Positions 1 to 13,929 are shown, counted from the first letter of the stretch. The stretch: 64,000 nucleotides of DNA from Firmicutes bacterium HGW-Firmicutes-15 (GCA_002840245.1 PHAA01000001.1:62001-126000); one strand, 5' to 3'. Made by a program: numbers and translations. Notes: generated by a model from the letters alone, not told the origin.

Positions 1-11
1 AGGCAAGACCC

Positions 12-1151
12 ATGAAGTTTAATATCGAAAAAAAAGAAATATCAGCCCTTACCACTCTGGTTCATCGAGCAGCATCCAATAAAAATACGATCCCGGTCCT
101 TTCTGGTTTACTTATTAAAGTATCCCATGATAAAGGCTTAACTATGACGGCAACAGATATGGAAATAGGTATACATTCTTCCACCTCCAACTTAGATATA
201 TTAGAAGAAGGTGTAGTACTGGTAAATGCTAATTACTTTGCCGATTTTATTAAACTTCTTCCCGACACATTAATATCTTTTGATTTGAGTAAAGAAAATT
301 CCAGACTTAACATTAGTTATGGACGTTCCTCAGGTAAGATAAATATATATAGAGATCATGACTATCCAGAATTACCTCTTAATAAAATGGAATTTAAGTT
401 TTCAATTCCTCAAAAAATTCTTAAAGAAAGTCTTAAAAAGACTGCTTTTGCAGCGGCCGCAAATCATTTCCGCCAGGTTTTTACTGGAGTTCTATTTGAT
501 ATATTAGCTGGTGGAATAATAAAAATAGTAGCTTCTGATACTCATAGATTAGCTTATTACTCTTATACTTTGGAACAAAAGGAAATAGAACCCTTTAATT
601 TTGTTATTCCTATGAGAACCGTAAACGAATTACTTAGATTCTTAGATGATAGTCCAGAGACTATAAATATTGGTCTTTCAGAAAACAATGTTATTTTCTA
701 TAAAGACGATTTTATTCTACTATCTCGCTTAATAGATGGTCAGTACCCTAACTATGAAACAGTAATTCCTGGTTCTTTCAGCACTAATTTTAATATTAAG
801 ACTAGTATACTGGCCTCTAGCCTTGAAAGAGCTAAAATAATGCCTACAGACGATAAATTTAAAATTCAACATGTCCAACTATCATTGCAAGAAAATGATG
901 CTATTTTAAATTCTTTTTCAGAAAGTATGGGAGAGATATCCGAAGTAATTGAAGATATTGAAATTGAAGGAGAAAAGGAAATAAAAATAGCCTTTAACAC
1001 CCATTATTTCTTAGAAGCAATCAAGGTTTTCGATGCAGAATGTGATAAAGTAAATATCAAATTATCGGGCTCTATGAGCGCAGCTATGATTAAAAATCCC
1101 GAAAAGGAGAACTACTTATATATATTAGTTCCCATGCGTACCAACAACTAA
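12..1151 (+). CDS. dnaN: DNA polymerase III beta subunit (sliding clamp)
   Basis: This encodes the ring-shaped processivity clamp that tethers the replicative polymerase to DNA. The 379-residue length is normal for DnaN, and the N-terminal pattern with PVLSGLLI and the C-terminal ending in LVPMRTNN are typical of the family (compare the usual P-M-R-x end). It is followed after 19 bases by recF, as in most Firmicute origin regions. dnaA would be expected just left of the window but is not included. Codon use is AT-rich, like recF and gyrB. The start at ATG 12 gives the usual MKF-type N-terminus. Confidence 0.97.
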   Translation: MKFNIEKKEISALTTLVHRAASNKNTIPVLSGLLIKVSHDKGLTMTATDMEIGIHSSTSNLDILEEGVVLVNANYFADFIKLLPDTLISFDLSKENSRLNISYGRSSGKINIYRDHDYPELPLNKMEFKFSIPQKILKESLKKTAFAAAANHFRQVFTGVLFDILAGGIIKIVASDTHRLAYYSYTLEQKEIEPFNFVIPMRTVNELLRFLDDSPETINIGLSENNVIFYKDDFILLSRLIDGQYPNYETVIPGSFSTNFNIKTSILASSLERAKIMPTDDKFKIQHVQLSLQENDAILNSFSESMGEISEVIEDIEIEGEKEIKIAFNTHYFLEAIKVFDAECDKVNIKLSGSMSAAMIKNPEKENYLYILVPMRTNN

Positions 1152-1170
1152 GGGAGAGTGCCTATTTTAT

Positions 1171-2271
1171 TTGAAAATAAATAAACTACAGGTAAGAAAT
1201 TTTCGAAATCTTAAAAGAATAGAATATGAGCCTTCTCCTGGTATAAATGTTCTGGTTGGTGATAATGCCCAGGGTAAAACCAATCTATTAGAAGCTATTT
1301 TTGTATTGTCCACTGGGAATTCGTTCCGTAATGCTATAGATAGCAACTTGCTGAATTATGAAGCAGAAGGATATATTATAAAAAGCAACTATATTATTTC
1401 AGACCGTTGCATTGAAGCAAGCCTTCAATACCAAATAAATGGCTACAAAAAAGCTTTGATAAATAATAAAAAAAGCTCCCAGAAACATATCGATAGATTG
1501 AGAGTTGTTCTTTTTACACCGGATGATCTATTTTTAGTCAAAGGATCTCCATCGAAAAGGAGATCTTTTTTGGATTTCATCCTTAAGCAGTTATCGAATG
1601 AATATATTTTCAATCTTGATAACTATGCAGGAATTTTAAAAAAAAGAAATTTATTACTAAAAAAAGAGCAAACTACAGGCAAGGCCTTTGAAGTCATTAA
1701 TGAGGTTTTTATCGAAAATGCAATTCGCTTAGTTATTCAACGAATTAATTTTGTGAATATATTGGATGATATAAACCGATCCGTTTTTCGGGAAATTAAT
1801 GGTGGAATGAATGATATAAAAATTAGATATGCACTTTCTTTTGCGATAGATAGTGATAAAATTAATGTGGCCGTTTTACAGGATGCCTTAAGAAAAAACA
1901 TAGAAAAAAATATGAAAAGCGAAGTTCTTCGTAGGAAGACACTGACAGGACCGCACCTTGATGATCTTAATTTTTATCAAGATGGTCGTCTGGCACGTAC
2001 ATTCTCATCTCAGGGACAACAGAGGAATTTGGCTATAAGTCTAAAATTAGCGGAAATGTATGCCTTTAAAAAGATAAAAGGTTCTTACCCCCTATTTCTA
2101 CTTGATGAAGTATTAGCAGAATTAGATGAAAAGAAAAGATCATTGCTCATAAAGCATCTGCAGGAAGCGGATTTTCAGACTTTTCTTACCTCGGTAGATT
2201 TTGAAAATAATGATGATAGAGCAAGCATCTTTTTAATAAAAGAAGGCCGTTTGATTCGAAAGGAGAATTAG
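1171..2271 (+). CDS. recF: DNA replication and repair protein RecF
   Basis: RecF is an SMC-like ATPase that loads RecA at gaps through RecOR. The sequence shows the Walker A motif GDNAQGKTN near residue 30, the signature region SSQGQQRN near residue 290 and Walker B LLDEVLAELD near residue 310. The start is TTG at 1171, preceded by a Shine-Dalgarno site AGGGAG at 1151-1156. The length of 366 residues is normal. The stop is two bases before the remB start, so the genes are probably co-translated. Confidence 0.96.
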   Translation: MKINKLQVRNFRNLKRIEYEPSPGINVLVGDNAQGKTNLLEAIFVLSTGNSFRNAIDSNLLNYEAEGYIIKSNYIISDRCIEASLQYQINGYKKALINNKKSSQKHIDRLRVVLFTPDDLFLVKGSPSKRRSFLDFILKQLSNEYIFNLDNYAGILKKRNLLLKKEQTTGKAFEVINEVFIENAIRLVIQRINFVNILDDINRSVFREINGGMNDIKIRYALSFAIDSDKINVAVLQDALRKNIEKNMKSEVLRRKTLTGPHLDDLNFYQDGRLARTFSSQGQQRNLAISLKLAEMYAFKKIKGSYPLFLLDEVLAELDEKKRSLLIKHLQEADFQTFLTSVDFENNDDRASIFLIKEGRLIRKEN

Positions 2272-2273
2272 AA

Positions 2274-2525
2274 ATGTATATACACTTGGGCAATGATGTG
2301 GTAATATCAGCAGTCGACGTCATAGCTATTCTGAATATTGAGGAGCCAATATCTGCAGATTTACGTGATGTTATAGAAGTAGCCGAAATAGAAAGAAAGC
2401 TCATTAATATTAGTAAAAAGGACAAAAGAAAGGCCCTGATTGTTTGCACCGACCGGATTTACAGTTCACCCATATCATCCAATACTCTTTATAAAAGAGC
2501 AAGTCATTATCCTAAGGAGGTATAA
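2274..2525 (+). CDS. remB: RemB/YaaB-like DUF370 protein
   Basis: This 83-residue protein lies between recF and gyrB, the place of yaaB (remB) in Bacillus subtilis. The N-terminal MYIHLGNDVVI pattern and the whole length fit the DUF370 family. In Bacillus, RemA/RemB are linked to control of extracellular matrix genes; that role here is inference from family and synteny. The ATG at 2274 follows the recF Shine-Dalgarno-like AAGGAG, and the 3' end overlaps the AAGGAGG site of gyrB at 2514-2520. Confidence 0.85.
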   Translation: MYIHLGNDVVISAVDVIAILNIEEPISADLRDVIEVAEIERKLINISKKDKRKALIVCTDRIYSSPISSNTLYKRASHYPKEV

Positions 2526-4433
<1,908 letters not shown>

Positions 4434-4447
4434 GGGGGTGATCAAAC

Positions 4448-6889
4448 TTGGGACAAGATAATCTTTTTGAAACAAACAGAATAAAACCAATGGATATAGA
4501 AAAAGAAGTAAAAAAATCATTTTTGGAATACTCCATGAGTGTTATAGTGTCTCGGGCTCTGCCGGACATCCGCGATGGATTAAAACCAGTACATAGACGG
4601 ATACTATATGCCCTGCATGATCAAGGCATGACCCATGAAAAGCCTCATAAAAAATCAGCTAACATAGTGGGTGAGGTCATGGGTAAATACCATCCGCATG
4701 GTGATCAGGCGATATATCAAACTATGGTTAAAATGGCGCAGGTTTTTGCTACTCGATATCCGCTAGTTGATGGTCACGGGAATTTTGGTTCCATAGATGG
4801 GGATTCAGCGGCAGCAATGAGATACACAGAGTCAAGAATGTCCAAAATTGCTGGGGAATTGCTGAAGGATATTGATAAAGAAACGGTAGATTGGAAGCCT
4901 AATTATGATGACAACCGAGAAGAACCTCAAGTATTACCAGCTCGTATACCGAACTTATTAATAAATGGCTCCGCTGGCATAGCGGTAGGTATGGCTACAA
5001 ATATACCACCTCATAATCTATCTGAAGTTGTGGATGGTATAAAAATGTTAATAGACAATCCAGAGATTACGGTGGACGAGTTAATGCTTTGTGTACCTGG
5101 ACCAGACTTTCCGACTGCTGGTATTATGGGAAACAATGGAATAAGAAAGGCCTATGCTACCGGTCGTGGCAGTATAAAGATAAGATCCCGCTATGAAATA
5201 GAGGAAAGAAAAAACGGCAGAAATGCCATTGTAATTACCGAAATTCCTTATCAGGTAAACAAAGCGCGACTAGTCGAAAAAATAGCTGAACTAGCCCGGG
5301 ATAAGAAAATTGAGGGCATAGTTGATTTAAGAGATGAGTCAGATCGCAAGGGTATTAGAGTAGTTGTAGAAGTTCGTCGGGATGTAAATATAAACGTAGT
5401 AGTAAACAAACTCTTTAAACATACCCAGATGGAAGACTCTTTCGGCATCAATATGATGAGCATAGTTCATGGTCAGCCCAAATTATTAAACCTCAAAGAA
5501 ATGATGAGTTATTATGTGGAACATCGCCAGGAAGTAATAACCAGAAGAACGGTATATGATCTAAACCTGGCTAATAAACGCAAACATATTTTAGAAGGCT
5601 TACTAATTGCCCTAGATAATATTGATGAAATAGTCAAGCTAATCAGAAGCTCAAGAGACCGTGAAACTGCGCGTAATGGACTTATAGAAAGATTTGGACT
5701 GACTGAGATACAGGCTAATGCCATTTTAGATATGAGACTGGCTCAGTTGACTGGTCTGGAAAGGTCTAAGCTAGAAGAAGAATTTAAGGAGCTATTATTA
5801 AAAATAGCCGACTATGAAGATATTCTGGCCCATCCGGAAAGAGTCCTGATTATAATTAAGGAAGATCTGGATGATATAAAAAGCAAGTATGGAGACAAAA
5901 GAAGAACCGAAATAACTACCAATAATAATGATTTTGATATAGAGGATTTTATAGAAGATCATGAAGTAGTTATTACCCTTAGCCACCGGGGATATATAAA
6001 AAGACAACCTTTGGATACCTATAGATCGCAAAAAAGAGGTGGCAAGGGAATAAGTTCTACTAACACCCGGGCCGAGGATTTTGCCAACGATATACTGGTT
6101 ACGGGAGTATTGAATAATATACTATTCTTTACCAATCAAGGCCGGGCATTTGCGGCTAAAGCCTATCAAATACCTGAGTCCTCGCGCCAAGCCAAGGGGC
6201 AGGCACTAGTAAATTCATTGGAACTTCGTCCCGAAGAGAAAGTATCTACTATAGTTGCGGCAAGAGTCTTTGACGATAAAAGACATCTAATAATGGTTAC
6301 GAAAAAAGGAACGATTAAAAAAGTAGCCTTATCCGCCTTTGACCATATTAGAAAAACCGGGATTATAGCGATTAACTTAGCGGAAGATGATGAACTGGTA
6401 GGGGTACTAAGGGTTGATGGTCAGGATAAAGTTGTACTGGTTACTTCATATGGCCAATCAATAATGTTTGATGAAGAGCAAGTAAGGACTATGGGTCGAA
6501 CTGCAGCTGGAGTTAGAGGTATAAATCTGAGCCATAATGATTTTGTGGTTGGGGTTGATAAGTATCGTGAAGATGCAGAAGCGGTTCTAGTAACTGAAAA
6601 TGGATATGGGAAAAGAACTAAGCTAACCGAATTTAAAATACAAAACCGGGGCGGCAAAGGGTTAAAAACTATAGCAGTAAGTAAAAAGAACGGCCCGGTG
6701 GTAGGATTTAAAGTAGTAACCGAGGGTGAAGAAATAGTTATCTTAACCACTGAAGGACAGATTATAAGGCTTGAGATAGAAGATATTTCTACTCAGAAAA
6801 GGTATTCACGAGGAGTCTTAGTGATGAGGACTTCAGACGAAGATAAAATTGCTGCGGTAGCCAGATTTAAGATTGAAAAAGAAGAGTAA
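4448..6889 (+). CDS. gyrA: DNA gyrase subunit A
   Basis: GyrA is the breakage-reunion subunit of gyrase. The catalytic tyrosine is in [11 protein letters not shown], and the wrapping-domain GyrA box is seen as QKRGGKG near residue 530, which argues for gyrase rather than topoisomerase IV. The length is 813 residues. The start is TTG at 4448, behind an AGGGGGTG site. The quinolone-resistance region reads [10 protein letters not shown]: residues 87 and 91, equivalent to E. coli Ser83 and Asp87, are both glutamine (codons 4706-4708 and 4718-4720), see findings. Confidence 0.98.
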   Translation: MGQDNLFETNRIKPMDIEKEVKKSFLEYSMSVIVSRALPDIRDGLKPVHRRILYALHDQGMTHEKPHKKSANIVGEVMGKYHPHGDQAIYQTMVKMAQVFATRYPLVDGHGNFGSIDGDSAAAMRYTESRMSKIAGELLKDIDKETVDWKPNYDDNREEPQVLPARIPNLLINGSAGIAVGMATNIPPHNLSEVVDGIKMLIDNPEITVDELMLCVPGPDFPTAGIMGNNGIRKAYATGRGSIKIRSRYEIEERKNGRNAIVITEIPYQVNKARLVEKIAELARDKKIEGIVDLRDESDRKGIRVVVEVRRDVNINVVVNKLFKHTQMEDSFGINMMSIVHGQPKLLNLKEMMSYYVEHRQEVITRRTVYDLNLANKRKHILEGLLIALDNIDEIVKLIRSSRDRETARNGLIERFGLTEIQANAILDMRLAQLTGLERSKLEEEFKELLLKIADYEDILAHPERVLIIIKEDLDDIKSKYGDKRRTEITTNNNDFDIEDFIEDHEVVITLSHRGYIKRQPLDTYRSQKRGGKGISSTNTRAEDFANDILVTGVLNNILFFTNQGRAFAAKAYQIPESSRQAKGQALVNSLELRPEEKVSTIVAARVFDDKRHLIMVTKKGTIKKVALSAFDHIRKTGIIAINLAEDDELVGVLRVDGQDKVVLVTSYGQSIMFDEEQVRTMGRTAAGVRGINLSHNDFVVGVDKYREDAEAVLVTENGYGKRTKLTEFKIQNRGGKGLKTIAVSKKNGPVVGFKVVTEGEEIVILTTEGQIIRLEIEDISTQKRYSRGVLVMRTSDEDKIAAVARFKIEKEE

Positions 6890-6939
6890 ACCGGGTAAAA
6901 GTTAAGCAGAGTCAATTTATAGTTTTTTGGAGGGAAACG

Positions 6940-7827
6940 ATGATGATAGAAACTGGGACATTTAAAGTAAAAGCTGGGCTGGCACAAATGCTAAAAGGTG
7001 GGGTTATCATGGATGTAACCACCCCGGAGCAGGCTAAGATAGCGGAAGAAGCTGGTGCCTGTGCCGTTATGGCATTAGAAAGAGTTCCAGCCGATATAAG
7101 GGCTTCCGGTGGCATTGCCCGTATGGCTGATCCTACGATAGTTTTACGAATTATGGAAGCGGTTACCATTCCGGTAATGGCAAAATGCCGGATAGGGCAT
7201 TTTGTAGAAGCACAAATACTAGAATCGCTGGGTGTTGACTACATCGATGAGAGCGAAGTGCTCAGTCCGGCTGATGACAAATATCATGTGAATAAAAAAG
7301 ATTTCAAAGTACCATTTGTATGTGGTGCTCGTAATCTAGGCGAGGCCCTGCGGCGCATCTGTGAAGGAGCAGCTATGATCCGCACTAAAGGGGAACCTGG
7401 AACAGGTAACGTAATTGAAGCGGTTCGACATATCCGCCAGGTTAATGATGAAATTCGCTGGATAAGTAATTTGCCGGTCGAGGAATTAATGAATGCTGCC
7501 AAAGAGCTCCAGGCTCCGTACGAACTGGTATTAGAAGTAGCCCGACTGAAAGCTCTGCCGGTAGTGAATTTTGCCGCTGGCGGGATTGCTACGCCGGCGG
7601 ATGCAGCCTTAATGATGCAGCTGGGTTGTGATGGTATCTTTGTAGGGTCCGGGATATTTAAATCGGGTGATCCAGCTCAAAGAGCCAAAGCTATTGTAGC
7701 AGCGACTACCTACTTTAAAGATCCAGCAGTTATAGCTGAAGTATCGCGAGACCTGGGAGAAGCGATGGTGGGAATAAATATTGATACCATTAAGCCTGAA
7801 GACAGGATGCAGGATCGTGGCTGGTAA
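6940..7827 (+). CDS. pdxS: Pyridoxal 5'-phosphate synthase, synthase subunit PdxS
   Basis: PdxS condenses ribose 5-phosphate, glyceraldehyde 3-phosphate and ammonia into PLP. The protein is 295 residues, with the substrate-binding lysine in [10 protein letters not shown], the second active-site lysine in [10 protein letters not shown], and the C-terminal barrel motif [13 protein letters not shown]. The ATG at 6940 follows GGAGGG; the next ATG at 6943 is an alternative. It overlaps pdxT by 11 bases. The gyrA-pdxS-pdxT-serS order is a familiar Firmicute arrangement. Confidence 0.97.
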   Translation: MMIETGTFKVKAGLAQMLKGGVIMDVTTPEQAKIAEEAGACAVMALERVPADIRASGGIARMADPTIVLRIMEAVTIPVMAKCRIGHFVEAQILESLGVDYIDESEVLSPADDKYHVNKKDFKVPFVCGARNLGEALRRICEGAAMIRTKGEPGTGNVIEAVRHIRQVNDEIRWISNLPVEELMNAAKELQAPYELVLEVARLKALPVVNFAAGGIATPADAALMMQLGCDGIFVGSGIFKSGDPAQRAKAIVAATTYFKDPAVIAEVSRDLGEAMVGINIDTIKPEDRMQDRGW

Positions 7828-8383
7828 ACGGATAGGTATATTAGCTCTGCAGGGAGCATTTATTGAGCATGAAAACGCTCTGCGCAAGTGTGGTGCAAGC
7901 CCTCGGCAGGTACGCACTGCGCAGGAACTGGATGAAATTGAGGGGCTAATTATTCCCGGCGGGGAGAGTACTACCATTGGCAAGCTTATGCAGGCATATG
8001 GGCTGGATGACAAAATAAAAGCTCGGCATGCTGAAGGGATGCCAATATGGGGGACTTGCGCCGGAATGATTCTTCTGGCCAAGGAAATAGCGGAAATAGA
8101 GCAGGTACACCTTAGCCTGATGGATATTAGTGTAAGGAGAAATGGTTTTGGCCGCCAGGTAGACAGTTTTGAAACTGAACTTGAGGTAGAAGGATTAGGC
8201 CGAAGCAGAGGAGTCTTTATCAGAGCCCCTTATGTAGACAAGGTATGGGGCGAAGCCCGGGTCTTGGCTTACCACCAAGAAAGAATCGTTATGGTGCAGG
8301 AAGGCAAGCTTCTAGCCACCGCTTTCCACCCGGAACTGACTGAGGACTTAAGTATACATAGCTATTTCCTTGAAATGAGCTAA
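7817..8383 (+). CDS. pdxT: Pyridoxal 5'-phosphate synthase, glutaminase subunit PdxT
   Basis: PdxT hydrolyses glutamine and passes ammonia to PdxS. The class I amidotransferase features are present: the oxyanion segment PGGESTTI, the nucleophile in WGTCAGM and the His-Glu pair in FHPELTED. I place the start at GTG 7817 rather than the open-frame TTG at 7781, because the family begins M[12 protein letters not shown] and the purine-rich AGGATGCAGGA lies just upstream. That gives 188 residues and an 11-base overlap with pdxS, indicating coupling. Confidence 0.95.
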   Translation: MAGKRIGILALQGAFIEHENALRKCGASPRQVRTAQELDEIEGLIIPGGESTTIGKLMQAYGLDDKIKARHAEGMPIWGTCAGMILLAKEIAEIEQVHLSLMDISVRRNGFGRQVDSFETELEVEGLGRSRGVFIRAPYVDKVWGEARVLAYHQERIVMVQEGKLLATAFHPELTEDLSIHSYFLEMS

Positions 8384-8391
8384 TATCTGTA

Positions 8392-8420
8392 TTGCAAAAG
8401 ACATTTTTGTATAATATAAT
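8392..8420 (+). promoter_or_regulatory. Sigma-A-type promoter of the serine operon
   Basis: TTGCAA at 8392-8397 and TATAAT at 8415-8420 are 17 bases apart and sit about 25 bases upstream of the T-box leader. The assignment rests only on the match to the sigma-70 consensus. Confidence 0.65.
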
Positions 8421-8445
8421 TTACCACAAGTAAAATTTTGATAAA

Positions 8446-8658
8446 AAGCGATGAAGGGGATTAGTAGAAACTGGGACTATTCAAGAGAGCTGGTGTACGG
8501 TGCGAACCAGTATAGTCACGTTTTGAATCCACCCTGGAGGCTGGCTGTAAAAGCAGTCACGGTGGTTCCGTTATAACTTTCAAGTGGGCGCATATGCGTC
8601 AACAAGGGTGGCAACGCGGGAAATAACCTCTCGTCCCTAGCCGGGGCGAGGGGTTTTT
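8446..8658 (+). promoter_or_regulatory. T-box riboswitch leader, serine specificity
   Basis: The leader begins with the classic AGCGATGAAGGGGA of stem I and contains the conserved T-box core AGGGTGGCAACGCGGG at about 8605-8620. It ends in an intrinsic terminator with arms 8627-8637 and 8643-8653, including two G-U pairs, and a T run at 8654-8658. The specifier loop shows GAA-TCC-ACC; TCC at 8528-8530 is a serine codon that would be read by the tRNA-Ser(GGA) gene at 14084-14178. Uncharged tRNA-Ser binding should favour the antiterminator and raise expression of the aminotransferase, serA and serS. Confidence 0.92.
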
Positions 8659-8698
8659 ATACTATCAGGACATATAAAAAATTAGGAGGATAGTATAA

Positions 8699-8779
8699 GT
8701 GCAACCACGGCTTCTGCTGTCGCTAAGCTCAGCACAAGCCGGGTTTTCTTTATTTTTTAAGGAGGGTTGGCTACGATGA
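8699..8779 (+). CDS. Possible 26-residue serine leader peptide
   Basis: A small open frame begins with GTG at 8699, nine bases after a perfect AGGAGG at 8684-8689, and ends at TGA 8777-8779, overlapping the aminotransferase ATG as ATGA. It has four serine codons (TCG 8720, AGC 8726, TCA 8729, TCT 8747); three of them lie in or next to the loop of a terminator hairpin contained in the frame. This layout resembles a ribosome-dependent attenuator and a coupling peptide. No family is recognised; that it is translated is inference. Confidence 0.45.
   Translation: MQPRLLLSLSSAQAGFSLFFKEGWLR
8708..8758 (+). terminator. Second terminator-like hairpin after the T-box
   Basis: Arms 8708-8719 and 8730-8741 pair over 12 positions with one C-C mismatch (8714/8735) around a 10-base loop, followed by a T-rich tract at 8744-8758. 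It lies between the T-box terminator and the aminotransferase start, inside the possible leader peptide frame. Confidence 0.7.
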
Positions 8780-9936
8780 AAGGTGCACAGTATCTATTGC
8801 TTCCTGGCCCTACGCCCATACCTCAAAGGGTAGCACGGGCAATGGATCGCCCCATGATAAATCACCGGGGCCCTGTATTTAAAGAGATCCTTGAAGAAGT
8901 TATTGATGGCGTGAAAAAAATCTATAGAACCAAGGAACACCTTTTGATTTATCCTGCTTCGGGTACTGGAGGACTGGAAGCAGCGGTGGTAAACTTCATA
9001 TCGCCCGGGGATAAAGTTCTGGCGATTTCTATTGGGGTTTTTGGCGACCGTTTTGCGGAGATTGCGGCTCAGTTCGGGGCTCAGGTGGAAAAGATGGATT
9101 TTGCCTGGGGAACCGGGGCTGATCCCGAGCAGGTTAAGGCCCGAATAGAGCAGGATAAAAACGGGGAAATTAAGGCCGTACTGATTACTCACAATGAGAC
9201 ATCTACAGGTGCCTTTAACGACATTAAAAGTATACGTGAGGCTTTGGGGGATCACCCCGCGCTATTTATGGTGGATGCTGTCAGTGGGTTAGCCGCTATC
9301 GAGCTAAGGATGGATGAGTGGGGCCTTGATGTGGTGATCAGTGGATCGCAAAAGGCATTTATGATTCCGCCTGGTTTGAGTTTCATGGCATTTAACGAGA
9401 GGGCACTAAAAATACAGCAAAAGAACCAAAACAATAAGTATTATTGGGACGTTAGCCTGGGACTGCAATATTTAGCCAAAGGGCAAACAGCCGTTACACC
9501 ACCTATATCCCTTTATTACGGACTGCAGGAGGCATTAAGGATGATGCTGGAAGAGGGACTGGACAACATCCTGACTCGGCACGCTAAATACCGTGAGATG
9601 GTGAGGGTCAGCCTGAATGCCATGGGCTTGCAGTTATTTACCGAGGATGGCTGTGCTTCCAGTGCGGTAACTTCGGTACTGGCACCGGCAGGGATTGGCT
9701 CTAACGGGATACGAAAGTACATGCTGGAAGAGTTCAACATCATTCTGGCAGGAGGGCAGCAAAGCCTTGATAACGTAATATTCAGATTAGGACACTTGGG
9801 TTATGTAAGGGAATTGGATTTAATTTCAGTATTGGCAGCGCTAGAGATAACGTTACTTAAATTTGGCCACAGTCTGGAATTAGGAGTAGGAGTAAAGAAG
9901 GCGCAGGAAATTTTGCAAAATGCTAAGGCAGATTAA
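8776..9936 (+). CDS. Class V aminotransferase of serine synthesis (serine/alanine-glyoxylate type)
   Basis: This is a PLP-dependent fold type I, class V aminotransferase; the Schiff-base lysine is in SGSQKAFMIPPG, and the N-terminal LLLPGPTPIP is typical of the alanine/serine-glyoxylate aminotransferase group. I start it at ATG 8776, ten bases after AAGGAGG (8759-8765), rather than at TTG 8767, which is too close to that site; 386 residues result. It is directly followed by serA and lies behind a serine T-box, so it probably supplies the transamination step of serine synthesis in place of SerC (inference). The exact substrate cannot be told from sequence. Confidence 0.9.
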   Translation: MKGAQYLLLPGPTPIPQRVARAMDRPMINHRGPVFKEILEEVIDGVKKIYRTKEHLLIYPASGTGGLEAAVVNFISPGDKVLAISIGVFGDRFAEIAAQFGAQVEKMDFAWGTGADPEQVKARIEQDKNGEIKAVLITHNETSTGAFNDIKSIREALGDHPALFMVDAVSGLAAIELRMDEWGLDVVISGSQKAFMIPPGLSFMAFNERALKIQQKNQNNKYYWDVSLGLQYLAKGQTAVTPPISLYYGLQEALRMMLEEGLDNILTRHAKYREMVRVSLNAMGLQLFTEDGCASSAVTSVLAPAGIGSNGIRKYMLEEFNIILAGGQQSLDNVIFRLGHLGYVRELDLISVLAALEITLLKFGHSLELGVGVKKAQEILQNAKAD

Positions 9937-9952
9937 GAAAGGGGAATGACAG

Positions 9953-12836
<2,884 letters not shown>

Positions 12837-12857
12837 ATTTTAAGTAACCCAGATTTA

Positions 12858-12887
12858 TTGACAAAAACCCCGGGGCTGTGCTATACT
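12858..12887 (+). promoter_or_regulatory. Promoter of the tRNA-Ser/Arg-tadA cluster
   Basis: TTGACA at 12858-12863 and TATACT at 12882-12887, 18 bases apart, end 38 bases before the first tRNA. This is a strong consensus match and probably drives the whole tRNA-tadA cluster. Confidence 0.75.
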
Positions 12888-12925
12888 TGCTTTTGCATTG
12901 GGGAAATCCGTGCGTTCTTCTGCGC

Positions 12926-13015
12926 GGAGGGGTGTCCGAGCGGTTGAAGGAGGCGGTCTTGAAAACCGTTGAACCTTTGCGGGTTCCGTGGGTTCGAATC
13001 CCACCTCCTCCGCCA
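12926..13015 (+). tRNA. tRNA-Ser(UGA)
   Basis: A type II tRNA with a long variable arm. The acceptor arm GGAGGGG pairs with CTCCTCC, and CCA is encoded. The anticodon loop CTTGAAA carries TGA at 12960-12962. It lies 89 bases downstream of serS. Confidence 0.97.
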
Positions 13016-13064
13016 TAGTAATTATTCAAGTTTAAGCAAGTAGAAATGCAAAAGATCACATCGT

Positions 13065-13158
13065 GGAGAGATGGCCGAGTTGGCTGAAGGCGCTCGCCTG
13101 CTAAGCGAGTATACGGCTAATACCTGTATCGAGGGTTCGAATCCCTCTCTCTCCGCCA
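13065..13158 (+). tRNA. tRNA-Ser(GCU)
   Basis: A type II tRNA with acceptor GGAGAGA/TCTCTCC and encoded CCA. The anticodon stem CTCGC/GCGAG encloses loop CTGCTAA, giving anticodon GCT, which reads AGC and AGT. Confidence 0.97.
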
Positions 13159-13195
13159 TATTTTTATCTGAGGTATTTCTAATACTTAGTATCAA

Positions 13196-13272
13196 GCGCC
13201 CGTAGCTCAGCTGGATAGAGTGACAGGCTACGAACCTGGAGGTCGGGGGTTCGAATCCCTCCGGGCGCGCCA
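13196..13272 (+). tRNA. tRNA-Arg(ACG)
   Basis: A 77-base tRNA with acceptor GCGCCCG/CGGGCGC, encoded CCA and anticodon loop CTACGAA. The anticodon ACG is the bacterial substrate of TadA (A34 to inosine), whose gene starts 160 bases downstream. Confidence 0.97.
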
Positions 13273-13334
13273 CTTATCAAAATTGAATATCAATTATTAA
13301 TGAAGGGAAAACATTTGTTTTCCCATTATATTAT

Positions 13335-13411
13335 GCGCCCGTAGCTCAGGTGGATAGAGCAACGGTTTCCTAAACCGTGTGCCAGGGGTTCGAGTCCCTT
13401 CGGGCGCACCA
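13335..13411 (+). tRNA. tRNA-Arg(CCU)
   Basis: A 77-base tRNA with acceptor GCGCCCG/CGGGCGC and encoded CCA. The anticodon loop TTCCTAA gives CCT, which reads AGG. It ends 20 bases before tadA. Confidence 0.97.
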
Positions 13412-13431
13412 TTTGGCGGTGATTCCCAGTC

Positions 13432-13929
13432 ATGAGGGATGAGTTATATATGCGACTTGCCCTGCAACTGGCCCAAGAGGCTTACGCTGAAGGCGAAATA
13501 CCCATAGGTGCGGTAGCAGTATACGAGGATGAGATAATTGCATCAGCGCGTAATGAAAAAGAGCTGCGCAAGGATGCTACAGCCCATGCGGAGATATTAG
13601 CGATGCAGAGAGCAGCCCAGCACCTTAATCGGTGGCGTCTTGATGGCGTAACCTTGTATTGTACCTTAGAACCATGCCCGATGTGCGCTGGAGCCATGAT
13701 AAATACCCGGCTAAAAAAGCTGGTTTATGGGTGCAGGGACGATAAAGCAGGTTCAGCCGGGTCAGTGATAGACCTGGTAAGGTACCCGGGGCTAAATCAT
13801 CAGGTAGAGGTCATGGAAGGTGTTTTAAGAGAAGAATGTGCAAGCCTGTTAACTTCATTTTTTGCTGATATTAGGAGAGATGGCCGAGTTGGTCGAAGGC
13901 GCTCGACTCGAAATCGAGTAGGCGGCTAA
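13432..13929 (+). CDS. tadA: tRNA-specific adenosine deaminase TadA, 3' end inside a tRNA gene
   Basis: TadA deaminates A34 of tRNA-Arg(ACG) to inosine. The zinc and catalytic motifs are HAEI (with proton-shuttling Glu) and PCPMCAGAM. The open frame has 165 residues; the last 18 or so (basic tail DGRVGRRRSTRNRVGG) and the stop codon are encoded by the first 56 bases of the tRNA-Ser(CGA) gene at 13874-13967. The catalytic core is complete before this tail. It lies between tRNA genes and is probably co-transcribed with them. The serS-tRNA-tadA order is known from other Firmicutes, but the usual ffs and dnaX do not follow. Confidence 0.95.
   Translation: MRDELYMRLALQLAQEAYAEGEIPIGAVAVYEDEIIASARNEKELRKDATAHAEILAMQRAAQHLNRWRLDGVTLYCTLEPCPMCAGAMINTRLKKLVYGCRDDKAGSAGSVIDLVRYPGLNHQVEVMEGVLREECASLLTSFFADIRRDGRVGRRRSTRNRVGG

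Noticed and set aside
13022-13273. Minus-strand open frame rich in EREGFEPS-type sequence
   Set aside because: It is antisense translation of the tRNA-Ser and tRNA-Arg genes, a common annotation artefact.
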